Below, piece by piece: positions 1 through 9,949 of a stretch of 64,000 nucleotides of DNA. Every line of letters starts with the position of its first letter. Position 1 is the stretch's first letter. The translations under genes and the position numbers were made by a program. Source of the DNA: Deinococcus puniceus (GTDB taxonomy: Bacteria > Deinococcota > Deinococci > Deinococcales > Deinococcaceae); contig NZ_CP011387.1 in the NCBI RefSeq assembly GCF_001644565.1, positions 1,658,501 to 1,722,500 of the forward strand, in the 5' to 3' direction. The notes under the pieces are model-generated. The model was not told where the DNA came from. It saw nothing but the letters and a program-made list of their open reading frames with translations, and did not search any database.

Positions 1-977
1 TGTTGGCGGTTGTGCAGGCCGGTCAGCAGGTCGGTTACGCTGCGGCGTTCAGCTTCGGCGTGCTGGGCTTCAGCCTGGGCCAACGAGGCTTCGAGTTCGG
101 CCAACCGTTGGGCCTGCCGTGCATTGGCCTGCCCGATCATGGCAAGCGCCAGGGTGGCCGGGTCAACGGCCTGAAGCCCAGCGGTCTGCTCGCGTGCAGT
201 GTCGTCCCAGTCACCCTGATCCTGCGCCCAGCGCACCCGGCTCAGCTCTTGGGTCAGCAGTACACTGGCGCGGGCACGCTCGACTTCCGCCTCTATATCC
301 TGAGACTGCGGAAGCTGATCGAGGTCGTTAAAGTGCGCCTGGGCCGCTCCCAGTTGGCCCTGCTGCACCTTGAGGACGACCAACTGCGCCAGCGCCAGAA
401 TATGCAGCACCGCGTAGCCATCTTGGCCGCGCTGCACGGCACGGGCATAGTGCTGTTCTGCCCGGCCAAATTCGCCGCGCCGCTGGTACACCATCCCCAG
501 ATTCAGGTACGCCACGCCAGTCTGCTCGGACTGGCCGCAGTCCTCGAACAACTCCAGCGACTCCTGCAACAGGGGCAGTGCTTCTCCCACATTGAAATCC
601 AGGAGCGCGAGGGCCAGATCGTGCTTGGCATGGGCCAGCTCCACAAGGTCGCCGCAGCCCGTTGCTACCGCCAATTGCTCGTGGTACAGGGCGTGCGCCG
701 CGCTGAAATCCAGACGCGCCATCATCAGGCCTGCCCGGATATTCAGGGCACGCGAACGCCAGACATCGGGCGCAGTCAACTCGGACAGCGCGGCGTTCAC
801 ATGCTCAAAGGCGGAAGTGTAGGCTCCAGTGCGCCAATCGAGGTATGCCAGCATGACGTCGCGCACAGGTGAGGGCGGCGAGGCCTGCGCCCATTGCCGC
901 GCACTGGTGGGGTTCAGCTCGCGGTCAGCCCACGCCCGCCCAGAGGCAGTGAGTGTGGTGGGCAGAGGGTGCGGCAT
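1..977 (-). CDS. TPR-GGDEF protein, probable diguanylate cyclase (3' end missing)
   Basis: I read 325 codons before the left edge cuts the gene. Residues about 25-250 are helical, with TPR-like helix pairs (for example around the AYLNLGMVYQRRGEF stretch). An Ala/Glu-rich coiled-coil linker follows, then DLLTGLHNR, the usual opening of a GGDEF domain. The catalytic GGDEF loop lies outside the window, so activity cannot be judged. The expected job is making cyclic di-GMP in response to a protein or ligand sensed by the TPR part. The start is chosen at 977 because TATGCT lies 6 nt upstream, which fits a leaderless transcript. The frame is open throughout. Confidence 0.85.
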   Translation of the reverse strand, partial: MPHPLPTTLTASGRAWADRELNPTSARQWAQASPPSPVRDVMLAYLDWRTGAYTSAFEHVNAALSELTAPDVWRSRALNIRAGLMMARLDFSAAHALYHEQLAVATGCGDLVELAHAKHDLALALLDFNVGEALPLLQESLELFEDCGQSEQTGVAYLNLGMVYQRRGEFGRAEQHYARAVQRGQDGYAVLHILALAQLVVLKVQQGQLGAAQAHFNDLDQLPQSQDIEAEVERARASVLLTQELSRVRWAQDQGDWDDTAREQTAGLQAVDPATLALAMIGQANARQAQRLAELEASLAQAEAQHAEAERRSVTDLLTGLHNRQ

Positions 978-1089
978 CTCAATAGCATAGGCAACTTTAA
1001 GGCTCTACAATGAGATTTTTTCAGCATCTTAAGACACCTAACGGCTACTAAAGGGAAGATGGGAGGGAATGAAGGCACAAAAAATCGTT

Positions 1090-2010
1090 TCAGTGGGCAA
1101 ACACGTCTAGACCAGCCAAGACCACGCTACTGTGGGCCTCGACGGTCAGGCTGTGGTCACGGTTATAGCCGCCCGCCATCAGGGTCACCACGGGGATTCC
1201 CGCCGTCCGCGCCCAAGTCAGCACCGTGTGGTTGCGCTCGTACACCCCGTCCAACGTGAGGGCAAAGCGCCCGAAGCGGTCTCCGGCCAGCACATCGGCC
1301 CCCGCTAAGTACAGCAGCAGATCGGGCCGGAAGGCTTGCAGGGCTGGCAGCGCCGATTCCCGCAACACCGACAAGTATTCGCTGTCTGTGACGCCATCGG
1401 GCAGGCCCAGATCGAGACTGCTGCGCTCCTTTCGAAAGGGGTAGTTGCGCTCGCCGTGAATGCTGAGGGTAAAGGCGCGTGCCTCGGCCCCCAGCAGCGC
1501 CGCCGTGCCGTTGCCCTGATGCACGTCCAGATCAAGGATCGCCACGCGCCGCGCCAGCCCTTCATCCAGCGCGATCCGGGTCAGGATAGCCGCGTCGTTG
1601 ACCAGACAAAAGCCCTCGGCACTGGCCGCGAACGCATGATGCGTGCCACCCGCGAGGTTCGCGCCCCAGCCCACCGCCAATGCGTCGTGCAGCGCCGCCA
1701 GAGACCCGCCCGCCGCCCGCCGCGCCCGCTCCACCACACCCAAACTCCACGGCAACCCAAAGGCGCGTTCTTCGGCAGCCGTCACCTCGCCACGCCGCCA
1801 GCGTCTCAGCCAGACCGGGTCGTGTACGCGGGCGGCGTCGGCCCAGCGGAGGTTGGGGGTGTCCAGCACGGGCAGCAGGCCAGCTAAGCGGTCACGGACT
1901 CCGGCGTACTTGTAGGCGGGAAAGCGGTGACCTTCGGGCAGGGGGAAGGTGTAGGCGGCGGGCGTGTAGGCGCGGAAGGGGTGGGAGAAGGTGGGCGGCG
2001 AGGCGGTCAC
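1090..2010 (-). CDS. Histone deacetylase-family (AcuC-like) zinc amidohydrolase
   Basis: About 306 aa, the normal length for the bacterial arginase/deacetylase fold. All key parts are visible: the His pair in GGTHHA (residues 124-125), zinc ligands in DLDVH (Asp162, His164) and AGAD (Asp239), and the catalytic Tyr282 in AGGYN. Family members deacetylate lysine side chains, acetylpolyamines or small amides; the substrate here is unknown. A GTG at 2010 is preferred as the start because a near-consensus CACACT lies 6 nt before it; a GTG at 2058 would add 16 Pro-rich residues. The gene stands alone between the GGDEF gene and a repeat-bearing spacer. Confidence 0.9.
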   Translation of the reverse strand: MTASPPTFSHPFRAYTPAAYTFPLPEGHRFPAYKYAGVRDRLAGLLPVLDTPNLRWADAARVHDPVWLRRWRRGEVTAAEERAFGLPWSLGVVERARRAAGGSLAALHDALAVGWGANLAGGTHHAFAASAEGFCLVNDAAILTRIALDEGLARRVAILDLDVHQGNGTAALLGAEARAFTLSIHGERNYPFRKERSSLDLGLPDGVTDSEYLSVLRESALPALQAFRPDLLLYLAGADVLAGDRFGRFALTLDGVYERNHTVLTWARTAGIPVVTLMAGGYNRDHSLTVEAHSSVVLAGLDVFAH

Positions 2011-2420
2011 GGGGCCAGTGTGGCGCGGCGGGGGGAGGGGGGTGGGATGGAATGGCACGATTTGAGGAGTTCGAATTAGCTTGAGGATTGTTGGGCTTCT
2101 CCCACGTTGGCTTCCCCCACCCCCCAGCCCCCGCCCCCAAAGGGGTCAGGGGAGTTTGTCGCTGCGCTCGGCAGGAGTGATCTTGTCGCATCCAGACTCG
2201 GCTTCCCCATTCTTCTGAAGCGGAATTGCCAGTCGTCTTGACACTGGAATGGGCCCACCCGCTGCGCGGATGACGGCCTCACACGCATTTGGGCGGGGAC
2301 GTGTTGGAGTGGCGGTGTCGGGGTGGCGGTGTCGGGGGTGTTTGCTTCCTCTCTATGGGGGAAGCTCGGAGCCAGCAACGTGGGTGAGTGGGCCTTAGCA
2401 ATTGCCTTTCCCACCCACCC
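2011..2420. other. Gene-free spacer holding one copy of a dispersed repeat
   Basis: No coding frame or RNA gene is recognisable here. Most of the stretch is a repeat shared with 56584-56790 (listed separately), followed by a short direct repetition of GTGGCGGTGTCGGG around 2308-2338. Confidence 0.6.
2098..2319 (+). repeat. Dispersed non-coding repeat, copy A
   Basis: This 222-bp segment matches 56584-56790 in the same orientation. Shared blocks, in order, are TCTCCCACGTTGG, CCCCCACCCCCCA, AGGGGAGTT, GATCTTGTCGCAT, AGACTCGGCT, GACGGCCTCACACG, TTGGGCGGG and GTGGCGGTGT. Differences are scattered substitutions and short indels. Neither copy has a conserved reading frame. Both lie between the 5' end of one minus-strand gene and the 3' end of the next. 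Confidence 0.8.
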
Positions 2421-2597
2421 CTACCCGTTCTCCCTCAACTCCCGCAGAATCCAGAATCCCAAGGCATTCAGCGCCAGCACGAAGGCCAACGATCCCAGCG
2501 CCGCCCCGATTTCGCCGCGCCCGAACTGCATGATGATGCTGAACAGGCCGCCTAGATTGAGGCTGACAAGGAGAACGAGCAGCAGACCGGGAAGCAC
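2421..2597 (-). CDS. Small two-segment membrane protein (58 aa)
   Basis: A GTG codon directly follows the TAA of the upstream phosphatase gene in the same frame, with a GGCGGAAG ribosome-site-like stretch just before it, so translation is probably coupled. The product has two hydrophobic segments (about residues 2-22 and 32-51) joined by a short polar turn (QFGRGE), and ends in a charged tail (RELREN). It would sit in the cytoplasmic membrane. No family is recognised. The GTG start, coupling and clean hydrophobic pattern argue for a real gene despite its size. Confidence 0.6.
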   Translation of the reverse strand: MLPGLLLVLLVSLNLGGLFSIIMQFGRGEIGAALGSLAFVLALNALGFWILRELRENG

Positions 2598-3410
2598 TTA
2601 ACTTCCGCCTTCTTGCAACACTCCCAGCAATTCGGCGTGCAGCAGGCGGTTGGTGGCCACGATCATCTCTCCGTGCGGGGTGGGCACTCCTCCAGCGTCG
2701 GACACGTGGCCGCCCGCTTCTTGCAAGATCAGGCTTCCGGCGGCCACGTCCCAGCGTTTTACACCGATTTCCCAGTAGGCGTCCATGCGCCCGCAGGCCA
2801 CGTTGCACAGGTCTAAGGCCGCCGCTCCGGGACGGCGAACCGGAATGCCCAGCCGCAGCAGGCGGGCCACCAGTGCCAGATTGCGTTCGCCGCTGTTGTC
2901 GTAGGGAAATCCGGTGGCAACGAGGGCGGGCGTGGTCAGGGTGGGCGTGGCACTCACGGCGAGGGGTTGGCCGTTCAGGAATGAGCCGCCGCCCAGTGTG
3001 GCCGTAAACAGTTCGTCGCGCGTGGGATCGAACACCGCACCCGCGATGGCCTCTCCCCGGTATTCCAGCGCCACCGAGGCACAAAACACTGGGTAGCCGT
3101 GCGCGTAGTTCACCGTGCCGTCCAGCGGGTCGACCACCCAGCGGAAGTCTGATTTGGCTTCTATTTCACCCAAGCCTTCTTCTTCACCCAGCACGGCATG
3201 ATCGGGATAAGTCTCGGCTATGACGGCGCGGATGACCCGTTCGGCTTCACCGTCCACCTCGGTGACCAGATCGGCGTAGGTGGTTTTGGTCTGCACGATG
3301 CGGGCCGTGCCCAAGTGCACCAGATGCACGGCCCCCGCTGCCCGCGCCGCCGCGACAGCCACAGCCAAGAAGGGGGCGAGATCAGACAGAATGGAAGCAA
3401 GTGCAGTCAC
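2598..3410 (-). CDS. Inositol monophosphatase-family sugar-phosphate phosphatase
   Basis: About 270 aa. It shows the metal-binding signatures of the lithium-sensitive phosphatase family: GEEEG, DPLDGTVNY and the C-terminal WDVAAGSLILQEAGG. Members hydrolyse inositol phosphate, fructose-1,6-bisphosphate, NADP or 3'-phosphoadenosine phosphates using Mg2+; the sequence alone does not settle the substrate. The start is placed at GTG 3410 because TACACT lies exactly 6 nt upstream; the longer open frame to 3581 would overlap the divergent lipoprotein gene. Only 22 bp separate it from that gene, so the two promoters must overlap coding DNA. Confidence 0.88.
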   Translation of the reverse strand: MTALASILSDLAPFLAVAVAAARAAGAVHLVHLGTARIVQTKTTYADLVTEVDGEAERVIRAVIAETYPDHAVLGEEEGLGEIEAKSDFRWVVDPLDGTVNYAHGYPVFCASVALEYRGEAIAGAVFDPTRDELFTATLGGGSFLNGQPLAVSATPTLTTPALVATGFPYDNSGERNLALVARLLRLGIPVRRPGAAALDLCNVACGRMDAYWEIGVKRWDVAAGSLILQEAGGHVSDAGGVPTPHGEMIVATNRLLHAELLGVLQEGGS

Positions 3411-3432
3411 GTACAGAGTGTAGAGGCTCAGA

Positions 3433-4074
3433 ATGGTGGGGATGAATTTTTCCCGAATCTTGCTCCTCGCGGTGGCTGCGGCGGCCCTGACGGGCTGTAC
3501 CCCGGTGCAGAACGTGGCCACCCTGAACTTCCGGGCAGGCGTGGCAGGCGGCGAGATAGATGCGGCGACGCTGTTGCCCACGCAACTCGTCCCCGCAGAC
3601 CGCCTTTTGGATGTCCCCGAGGCCGTAGAACGTGCCCCAGACGGCAGCGTGATCGTGGCCTGTCAAGCGGGGCCGCGTGGCGCTTTGTCGTGGGGCCTGT
3701 GCAGCCACATCACGCGCAAGCTCTCGGCAGGGCTGCTGACCGAATCGCCCAACCTGTTCGCAGGCGGCGTGCAAACCGTACCGACGTCTACCCTGTACCG
3801 CCGCGCCGTCGTCATCGTGCTGGACACAGGCGTGACCTTGGACAAGCTGCCCGCGCTGAGGGCCGAAGCCCAACGCCTGAACCGTGCCCCCTACAGCGTG
3901 GGCGGAATGGGGCCGGACTACGACTGCTCGACTTATCAAAACGCCCTGCAACGCGCCGCCGGACTGCCGGACGTGGTGCCCCGCAATGCGTGGGGAATTT
4001 ATCTGCCGCAAGACGCGGTGGCTGGGGGCCGAGTGCTGTGGGTAGGGATTCAGAAAGGAGAGGGTGGATCGTAG
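3433..4074 (+). CDS. Secreted lipoprotein of unknown function, possibly papain-fold
   Basis: The 213-residue product begins with a lipoprotein signal peptide ending in a lipobox (ALTGC, Cys near residue 22), so it is probably anchored on the periplasmic side. A GAGG motif 6 nt before ATG 3433 supports this start; ATG 3442 is an alternative. The middle has two Cys residues (VIVACQ, WGLCSH). The C-terminal part holds YDCSTYQNALQRAAG, a Cys at the head of a helix, reminiscent of NlpC/P60 or YiiX-like papain-fold enzymes; this is a hint, not an assignment. The stop codon lies inside a dispersed GTGGATCGTAGA repeat. Confidence 0.75.
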   Translation: MVGMNFSRILLLAVAAAALTGCTPVQNVATLNFRAGVAGGEIDAATLLPTQLVPADRLLDVPEAVERAPDGSVIVACQAGPRGALSWGLCSHITRKLSAGLLTESPNLFAGGVQTVPTSTLYRRAVVIVLDTGVTLDKLPALRAEAQRLNRAPYSVGGMGPDYDCSTYQNALQRAAGLPDVVPRNAWGIYLPQDAVAGGRVLWVGIQKGEGGS

Positions 4075-4081
4075 AACGTGG
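4059..4081 (+). repeat. GTGGATCGTAGA repeat, half element
   Basis: A stretch centred on GGTGGATCGTAGAACGTGG overlaps the last codons and the TAG stop of the lipoprotein gene. The same core recurs near 7893-8006, 52587-52649 and 59752-59805, always between convergent genes. A clear opposite arm is not visible in this copy. Confidence 0.65.
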
Positions 4082-4172
4082 GAAAGGCGCAGGTGGAGAT
4101 GAGCGTTAGAACTGTTGGCCTTGAACTCTGGCAGAACGCCTCAAGCTCAGCCCCGCACTTCCACACGTCACC

Positions 4173-4676
4173 TCAACGCGGCTGGCTGCTCAACACCACC
4201 ACATACGACGTGCCCCGCGAACCCTGCACGATGCTGGCTCCGGCGTGGGTGTAACGGGCCTCGTTCATCCAGAAGCAGTGAACAGGGGAGTTAAGCCACC
4301 AACGAATGGCCGCTTCGGGGTTCAGGCCCGTGCCCATAAAGATGATTTCGGTGACGCTGACCGCATTGACGCCGCTGCTGGCTGCCCGGATGCGGGGCGT
4401 GCTTCCGCCTGCTCCCGTATGGCTGATACGCCCACTGGCGGTCATGTAGTTGGCCTGAATACGGGCAGCCTGCGCGTGGGTGTTGCTGAAGGCCAAAGCT
4501 CCGGCGGCGGGTCGGCGGCCACTGCCGGGACAAGTGACGCCCTGCGCCCGCGCCGCGTTCAGGCGGGCCAGCAACTGCGACTCTGCGGAGGTCTGGGCGA
4601 CAGCGCTGGCAGAAGCAACCACCGCGAGAAGACCCAGAACGTGCCGAAAGCCGTGCCAAAAGAAACGCTTAAGCAT
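4173..4676 (-). CDS. Secreted CAP-domain (SCP/PR1-like) protein
   Basis: The 167 residues comprise a signal peptide (cleavage probably after ASAVAQ, about residue 27) and one CAP domain. Visible CAP features are the [12 protein letters not shown] opening, [31 protein letters not shown] and [21 protein letters not shown], followed by a terminal YVVVLSSQ strand. Bacterial CAP proteins are secreted, and their biochemical role is mostly undefined. Two Cys (in TCPGSG and HCFWMN) could form a disulfide. TAGAAT lies 8 nt before ATG 4676, fitting a leaderless start. It is convergent with the lipoprotein gene and lies downstream of the M3 peptidase gene, separated from it by a terminator. Confidence 0.88.
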   Translation of the reverse strand: MLKRFFWHGFRHVLGLLAVVASASAVAQTSAESQLLARLNAARAQGVTCPGSGRRPAAGALAFSNTHAQAARIQANYMTASGRISHTGAGGSTPRIRAASSGVNAVSVTEIIFMGTGLNPEAAIRWWLNSPVHCFWMNEARYTHAGASIVQGSRGTSYVVVLSSQPR

Positions 4677-4739
4677 GTGAAGGGATTCTAAACGCTAAGG
4701 CTGTGTGTAGGCTGTGAGGATCAAGTGGAGAGATATGAG

Positions 4740-4774
4740 AAAAGGCGGCGCTGCACTGGGCAACACCGCCTTTA
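4740..4774 (-). terminator. Hairpin terminator of the M3 oligopeptidase gene
   Basis: On the minus strand an AAAGGCGG arm, a 17-nt loop and CCGCCTTTTC form a stem followed by a short T-rich end, 12 bp past the oligopeptidase stop codon. It should separate this gene from the CAP gene. Confidence 0.65.
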
Positions 4775-4785
4775 CACATTGAGTT

Positions 4786-6837
4786 TTACGCCTCCAGTAG
4801 TCCACTGCGGCGCAGTAGAGCGTCGGGGTCGGGGCCGCGTCCCATGAACTCTTGGTACAGTTGCGCGGCTTCGGCGCTGTTGCCCCGGCTGAGCACAGCG
4901 TCCACGAAGGCGCGGCCCGTGTCGCGGTTGAAGATGCCCTCGGCGGCAAAGCGCGAGAAGGCGTCGGCGTCCAGCACTTCGGCCCATTTATAGGAATAGT
5001 AGCCAGCCCCGTAGCCCACCGGACTGCTGAACAAGTGCCCGAATTGCGCGGCTCGGGCGTAGTCTTCGGCCAGTGGGTAGGGGTAAAAGCGGGCCATCAC
5101 GTCGCGGGCCACCGCTATCGGGTCTTCATCGCCTTCGGGGTCAAATTCCACGTGCAGCGTGAGATCCATCAGGCCAAAGGAATATTGGCGCATAGAGGAG
5201 TTGGCGGCGCGGAAGTTGCGGGCGCGGGTCATGCGGTCAAACAGGTCGGCGGGCAGTGGCTCCCCGGTCTGCCAGTGGGCGGCGATCAGATCCAGCGCGT
5301 CCCGTTCGGCCACCCAGTTTTCCATGATCTGGCTGGGCAACTCCACAAAATCCCACGCCACGCGGGTTCCGCTGAGGCTGCGAACGGGAACGCGAGACAG
5401 GGCATGGTGGAGCAGGTGGCCGAATTCATGGAAGACGGTTTCCACTTCGCGGATAGACAGCAGCGCGGGCGTGTCGCCGCTGGGCGGGGTCATGTTGCCG
5501 CACATCAGGCCCAAATGGGGTTCTACACCTTGCTCGCGCGGGCCGCCCGTGATCAGGCCGTTCATCCACGCGCCGCTGCGTTTGGAGTCGCGGGGGAACC
5601 AGTCGGTGTAAAAACTGGCGATGTGCGTGCCCGATTCGTCCTGAATATCGTAAAAGCGAACCTCGGGATGCCAGACGGGGGCGCTCGATTCCTTGACGGT
5701 CACGCCGAAAATGCGGGTCACGATGTCGAACATGCCGTTCATCACGCGGTCAAGCGGGAAATAGGGGCGCAGGGCTTCCTCGTCGAAGTCGTATTCGGCC
5801 TGACGCTGCTTTTCGGCCCAGTAGCCGATGTCCCAACCCATCAGCGCGGGGGCATCCTGTCCGGCGTGCTGGCGGTAAAAGGCGTCCAGCTCGGCGTTCT
5901 CGCGCTCGAAGGCGGGGCGGGTGCGGGCCTCTAGGTCGCGCAGGAATTTCAGAGGAACGTCTCCCCCACCCGTCATGCGGTCTTCCAGCACGTAGTCGGC
6001 GAAGTCGCGGAAGCCCAGCAAGCGGGCCTGCTCGCGGCGCAGTTTCAGGATTTCGCGCACGTGCGGGCGGTTGTCGCGGCCTTCCTGCACGCCCGTACTC
6101 TGCGACGCCTCCCACAGCTCGCGGCGCAACTCGCGGTCATCGGCGTAGGTCAGGATCGGTTCCACCACCGGCATATGCAGCGTCAGGCGGTGGCCCTCTT
6201 TGCCGTGCGCCTCGGCATCGGCGCGGGTGGCGTCCAGCACCCGCCCCGGCACTCCGGCTAGGCGTTCGGTGGACACGTACAGTTCAAAGGCAGCGGTAGA
6301 GTCCAGCACGTTCTTGGAAAACTCGTTGGTGATCTGGGCCAAGCGGGTGTTCAGGGCCATCAGGCGGTCTTTTTGCTCGGCGGGCAGGTCGGCCCCCTCG
6401 CGGCGGAATTCGTCGATGGTCAGTTTCAGGTGACGTGCCCGCACGGGGTCGAGGGCGCGGCCCGCGTCGGTGTCGGCGTAGGCTTTCACGGCGGCCCACA
6501 GGCCCGGATGCAGGCTGAGCTGCGTATAGAACTCGCTGACTTTGGGAATGATGGCTTTCTTGGCCGCCTGCCACGCCTCGTCGCTGATCACGCTGTCGAG
6601 GTGATACACGATGGTGCTGACGGTTTGCAGTTGGGCGGTCAGGTCGTCCAGATCGGCCATAAAGCCCTCGAAGCCGCGCTCGCCCGCTGCCGCCAGATGA
6701 TCCAGCCGGGTTTGCGTGGCCGCAATCAGCGTCTCTATGGCTTCCTCGGCGTGCTGGGGGCGAATCTGATCGAACGGAATGCGGAAGCCGACATTCAGCA
6801 GCGGGTTGCTGCTCTGCACAGGTGTTGGATTGCTCAT
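4786..6837 (-). CDS. prlC: M3-family zinc oligopeptidase (oligopeptidase A-like)
   Basis: At 683 aa it has the full length of oligopeptidase A/dipeptidyl carboxypeptidase. The zinc site is HEFGH (His470, Glu471, His474), with the third ligand in DFVELPSQ (Glu499). The N-terminal half is the usual all-helical region, and there is no signal peptide, so it acts in the cytoplasm. These enzymes trim peptides of roughly 5-20 residues, including released signal peptides. A TATACT box lies 6 nt before ATG 6837, strongly supporting the start and a leaderless mRNA. The gene has its own terminator. The choice between OpdA-like and Dcp-like specificity is inference. Confidence 0.92.
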   Translation of the reverse strand: MSNPTPVQSSNPLLNVGFRIPFDQIRPQHAEEAIETLIAATQTRLDHLAAAGERGFEGFMADLDDLTAQLQTVSTIVYHLDSVISDEAWQAAKKAIIPKVSEFYTQLSLHPGLWAAVKAYADTDAGRALDPVRARHLKLTIDEFRREGADLPAEQKDRLMALNTRLAQITNEFSKNVLDSTAAFELYVSTERLAGVPGRVLDATRADAEAHGKEGHRLTLHMPVVEPILTYADDRELRRELWEASQSTGVQEGRDNRPHVREILKLRREQARLLGFRDFADYVLEDRMTGGGDVPLKFLRDLEARTRPAFERENAELDAFYRQHAGQDAPALMGWDIGYWAEKQRQAEYDFDEEALRPYFPLDRVMNGMFDIVTRIFGVTVKESSAPVWHPEVRFYDIQDESGTHIASFYTDWFPRDSKRSGAWMNGLITGGPREQGVEPHLGLMCGNMTPPSGDTPALLSIREVETVFHEFGHLLHHALSRVPVRSLSGTRVAWDFVELPSQIMENWVAERDALDLIAAHWQTGEPLPADLFDRMTRARNFRAANSSMRQYSFGLMDLTLHVEFDPEGDEDPIAVARDVMARFYPYPLAEDYARAAQFGHLFSSPVGYGAGYYSYKWAEVLDADAFSRFAAEGIFNRDTGRAFVDAVLSRGNSAEAAQLYQEFMGRGPDPDALLRRSGLLEA

Positions 6838-6933
6838 AGACTGAGTATAGAAGGCTGGAATGGGGTCGGTTCATGAATGTGAGACAAGCCGAATGGCGGA
6901 TGTGCCGGGGCGCGGGCCGTGCTGTGCTGGTGC

Positions 6934-7887
6934 ATGGTTGACCTATCGCCCGAACTGACTTGGCACACGCCCACAGACCTGAATCGCTTGGCCGATTTGC
7001 TGAGCGCCGCCCACCCCGACGCCCCCATCACCGCCGCCGAACTGGAACGGCTGGAGCGGGGCCACTTGCCCAGCGAAGTGCATAGGCGCGGGGTGATAGA
7101 AGAAAACGGCGTCTGGGTGGGCCTGTATGAAGTCGATACGCCCCGGAGCGACTCGCACGCGGGCTGGCTGAGCATTTCCGTCTGTACCTTGCCCACACAT
7201 ACGGCGCTTGGAGAAGTGCTGCTGGCACGGGCCGAAGCGGTGGCTGCCGAATGCGGCGCACACACGCTGCTGAGCCGTGCACGGGAAGACTGGTGGGAAC
7301 TGCCGCTGCTTCAATCGCACGGCTACCGCGAGCATGACCGGCTGTGGAGCAGCACGCTTGACCTGACCAAATTGGACTTCGCCGCTTTTGCCGCGCAGGA
7401 GCAAAAAGCGCACGCCGCCGGAATCCAGATTCGGCCCCTCAGCGAATTAGGGCCATTTGATGAAGCGCAGCAATTTCGGCTGTATACCCTGATCGCCGCC
7501 CTCCTGCGCGATGTGCCCAGCACGTCTCCGGTCAAGGTGTGGCCGTTCGAAACGTGGCAACTGCGGATCGTGGATCAGATTGACCCTGCAGGTCTATTTG
7601 TAGCGGTAGGCCCGGACGGCGAGTGGGTGGGCGTGAATGAATTGTATTTGGTCAGCACGGCGCATCCCCACACGCTCCGCAATGGGCTGACTGGCGTGCT
7701 GGCCCACTGGCGCGGTCACGGCGTCGCTTACGCCCTTAAGCTGGCTTCGGCCCGCGCTGCACTGGCACGCGGATTTACACATGTTCGCACCGGGAATCAC
7801 AGCATCAACGCGCCGATGCTGGGGATTAATGAGCGACTGGGATTTGTGCGGGAAACAGCGTGGGTGACGGTGAAGAAGGGAGTGTAG
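6934..7887 (+). CDS. GNAT-family acetyltransferase, probable tandem-domain
   Basis: About 317 aa, long enough for two GNAT folds. The C-terminal half has the clearer pattern: AVGPDGEWVGVNELYL, then TGVLAHWRGHGVAYALKLAS (the acetyl-CoA pyrophosphate loop, R/Q-x-x-G-x-A type), then TGNHSINAPMLGINERLGF, as in mycothiol-synthase-like GNATs. The N-terminal half has a weaker version (LGEVLLARAEAVAAECGA). The substrate is unknown. ATG 6934 is chosen; an in-frame GTG at 6919 would add five residues. The gene ends in a GTGGATCGT repeat and converges on queA. Confidence 0.85.
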   Translation: MVDLSPELTWHTPTDLNRLADLLSAAHPDAPITAAELERLERGHLPSEVHRRGVIEENGVWVGLYEVDTPRSDSHAGWLSISVCTLPTHTALGEVLLARAEAVAAECGAHTLLSRAREDWWELPLLQSHGYREHDRLWSSTLDLTKLDFAAFAAQEQKAHAAGIQIRPLSELGPFDEAQQFRLYTLIAALLRDVPSTSPVKVWPFETWQLRIVDQIDPAGLFVAVGPDGEWVGVNELYLVSTAHPHTLRNGLTGVLAHWRGHGVAYALKLASARAALARGFTHVRTGNHSINAPMLGINERLGFVRETAWVTVKKGV

Positions 7888-8001
7888 AGAGATCGTGGTG
7901 GGTGGATCGTGGGAACAGCGCGGGTGGGCAGAAATGTCAAGATTCTGAGCTTGAAGTTTGGGAACACCCCTAGAGGTTCATTTCACATCTCTACGATCCA
8001 C

Positions 8002-8009
<8 letters not shown>
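7885..8009. repeat. GTGGATCGTAGA inverted element between convergent genes
   Basis: The left arm (TAGAGAGATCGTGGTGGG and GTGGATCGTGGG, 7885-7915) starts at the TAG stop of the GNAT gene. The right arm (TCTCTACGATCCACCTACAG, 7988-8007) contains the TAG stop of queA on the other strand. About 75 bp of unrelated sequence lies between the arms. The arms are complementary, so either transcript could fold here. Confidence 0.7.
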
Positions 8010-9084
<1,075 letters not shown>

Positions 9085-9099
9085 GTCAGAGGACGGGGA

Positions 9100-9663
<564 letters not shown>

Positions 9664-9816
9664 TGGGAATTCTCCTGTTGGGGTGTTGCGCGGCGCAGAC
9701 GGTTTGGGTGAGTCGGCGCAGGGCAGCGGAAAGAAACGCGGTGGAAAATGAGCGGACAGAAACGGAAATGAACAAATGGAGTGTAAATGCCCCCGGGGGA
9801 ACGCGGCAAGAAGCAT

Positions 9817-9886
9817 AGGCCTGCCATCTGTGCGAAGGTGTAAGAATTTTAACAAAAGTGGGATTGGAAATGGCAGATAGGCCTTC
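9817..9886. repeat. Imperfect inverted repeat in a divergent promoter region
   Basis: AGGCCTGCCATCTG at the left and GGCAGATAGGCCT at the right flank an AT-rich centre (AAGAATTTTAACAAAAG). The arms pair imperfectly. It lies between the divergent NYN and aminotransferase genes and could be a regulatory site or just a structural repeat. Confidence 0.4.
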
Positions 9887-9949
9887 AGCTCTGCTGGCCG
9901 CCCTACATAACTCGCTGCACCGGGCGGCCCAGACCGTTACGCTGGGGGC

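Noticed and set aside
3..872. Long plus-strand frame at the left edge
   Set aside because: The minus strand encodes a clear TPR-GGDEF protein over the same bases.
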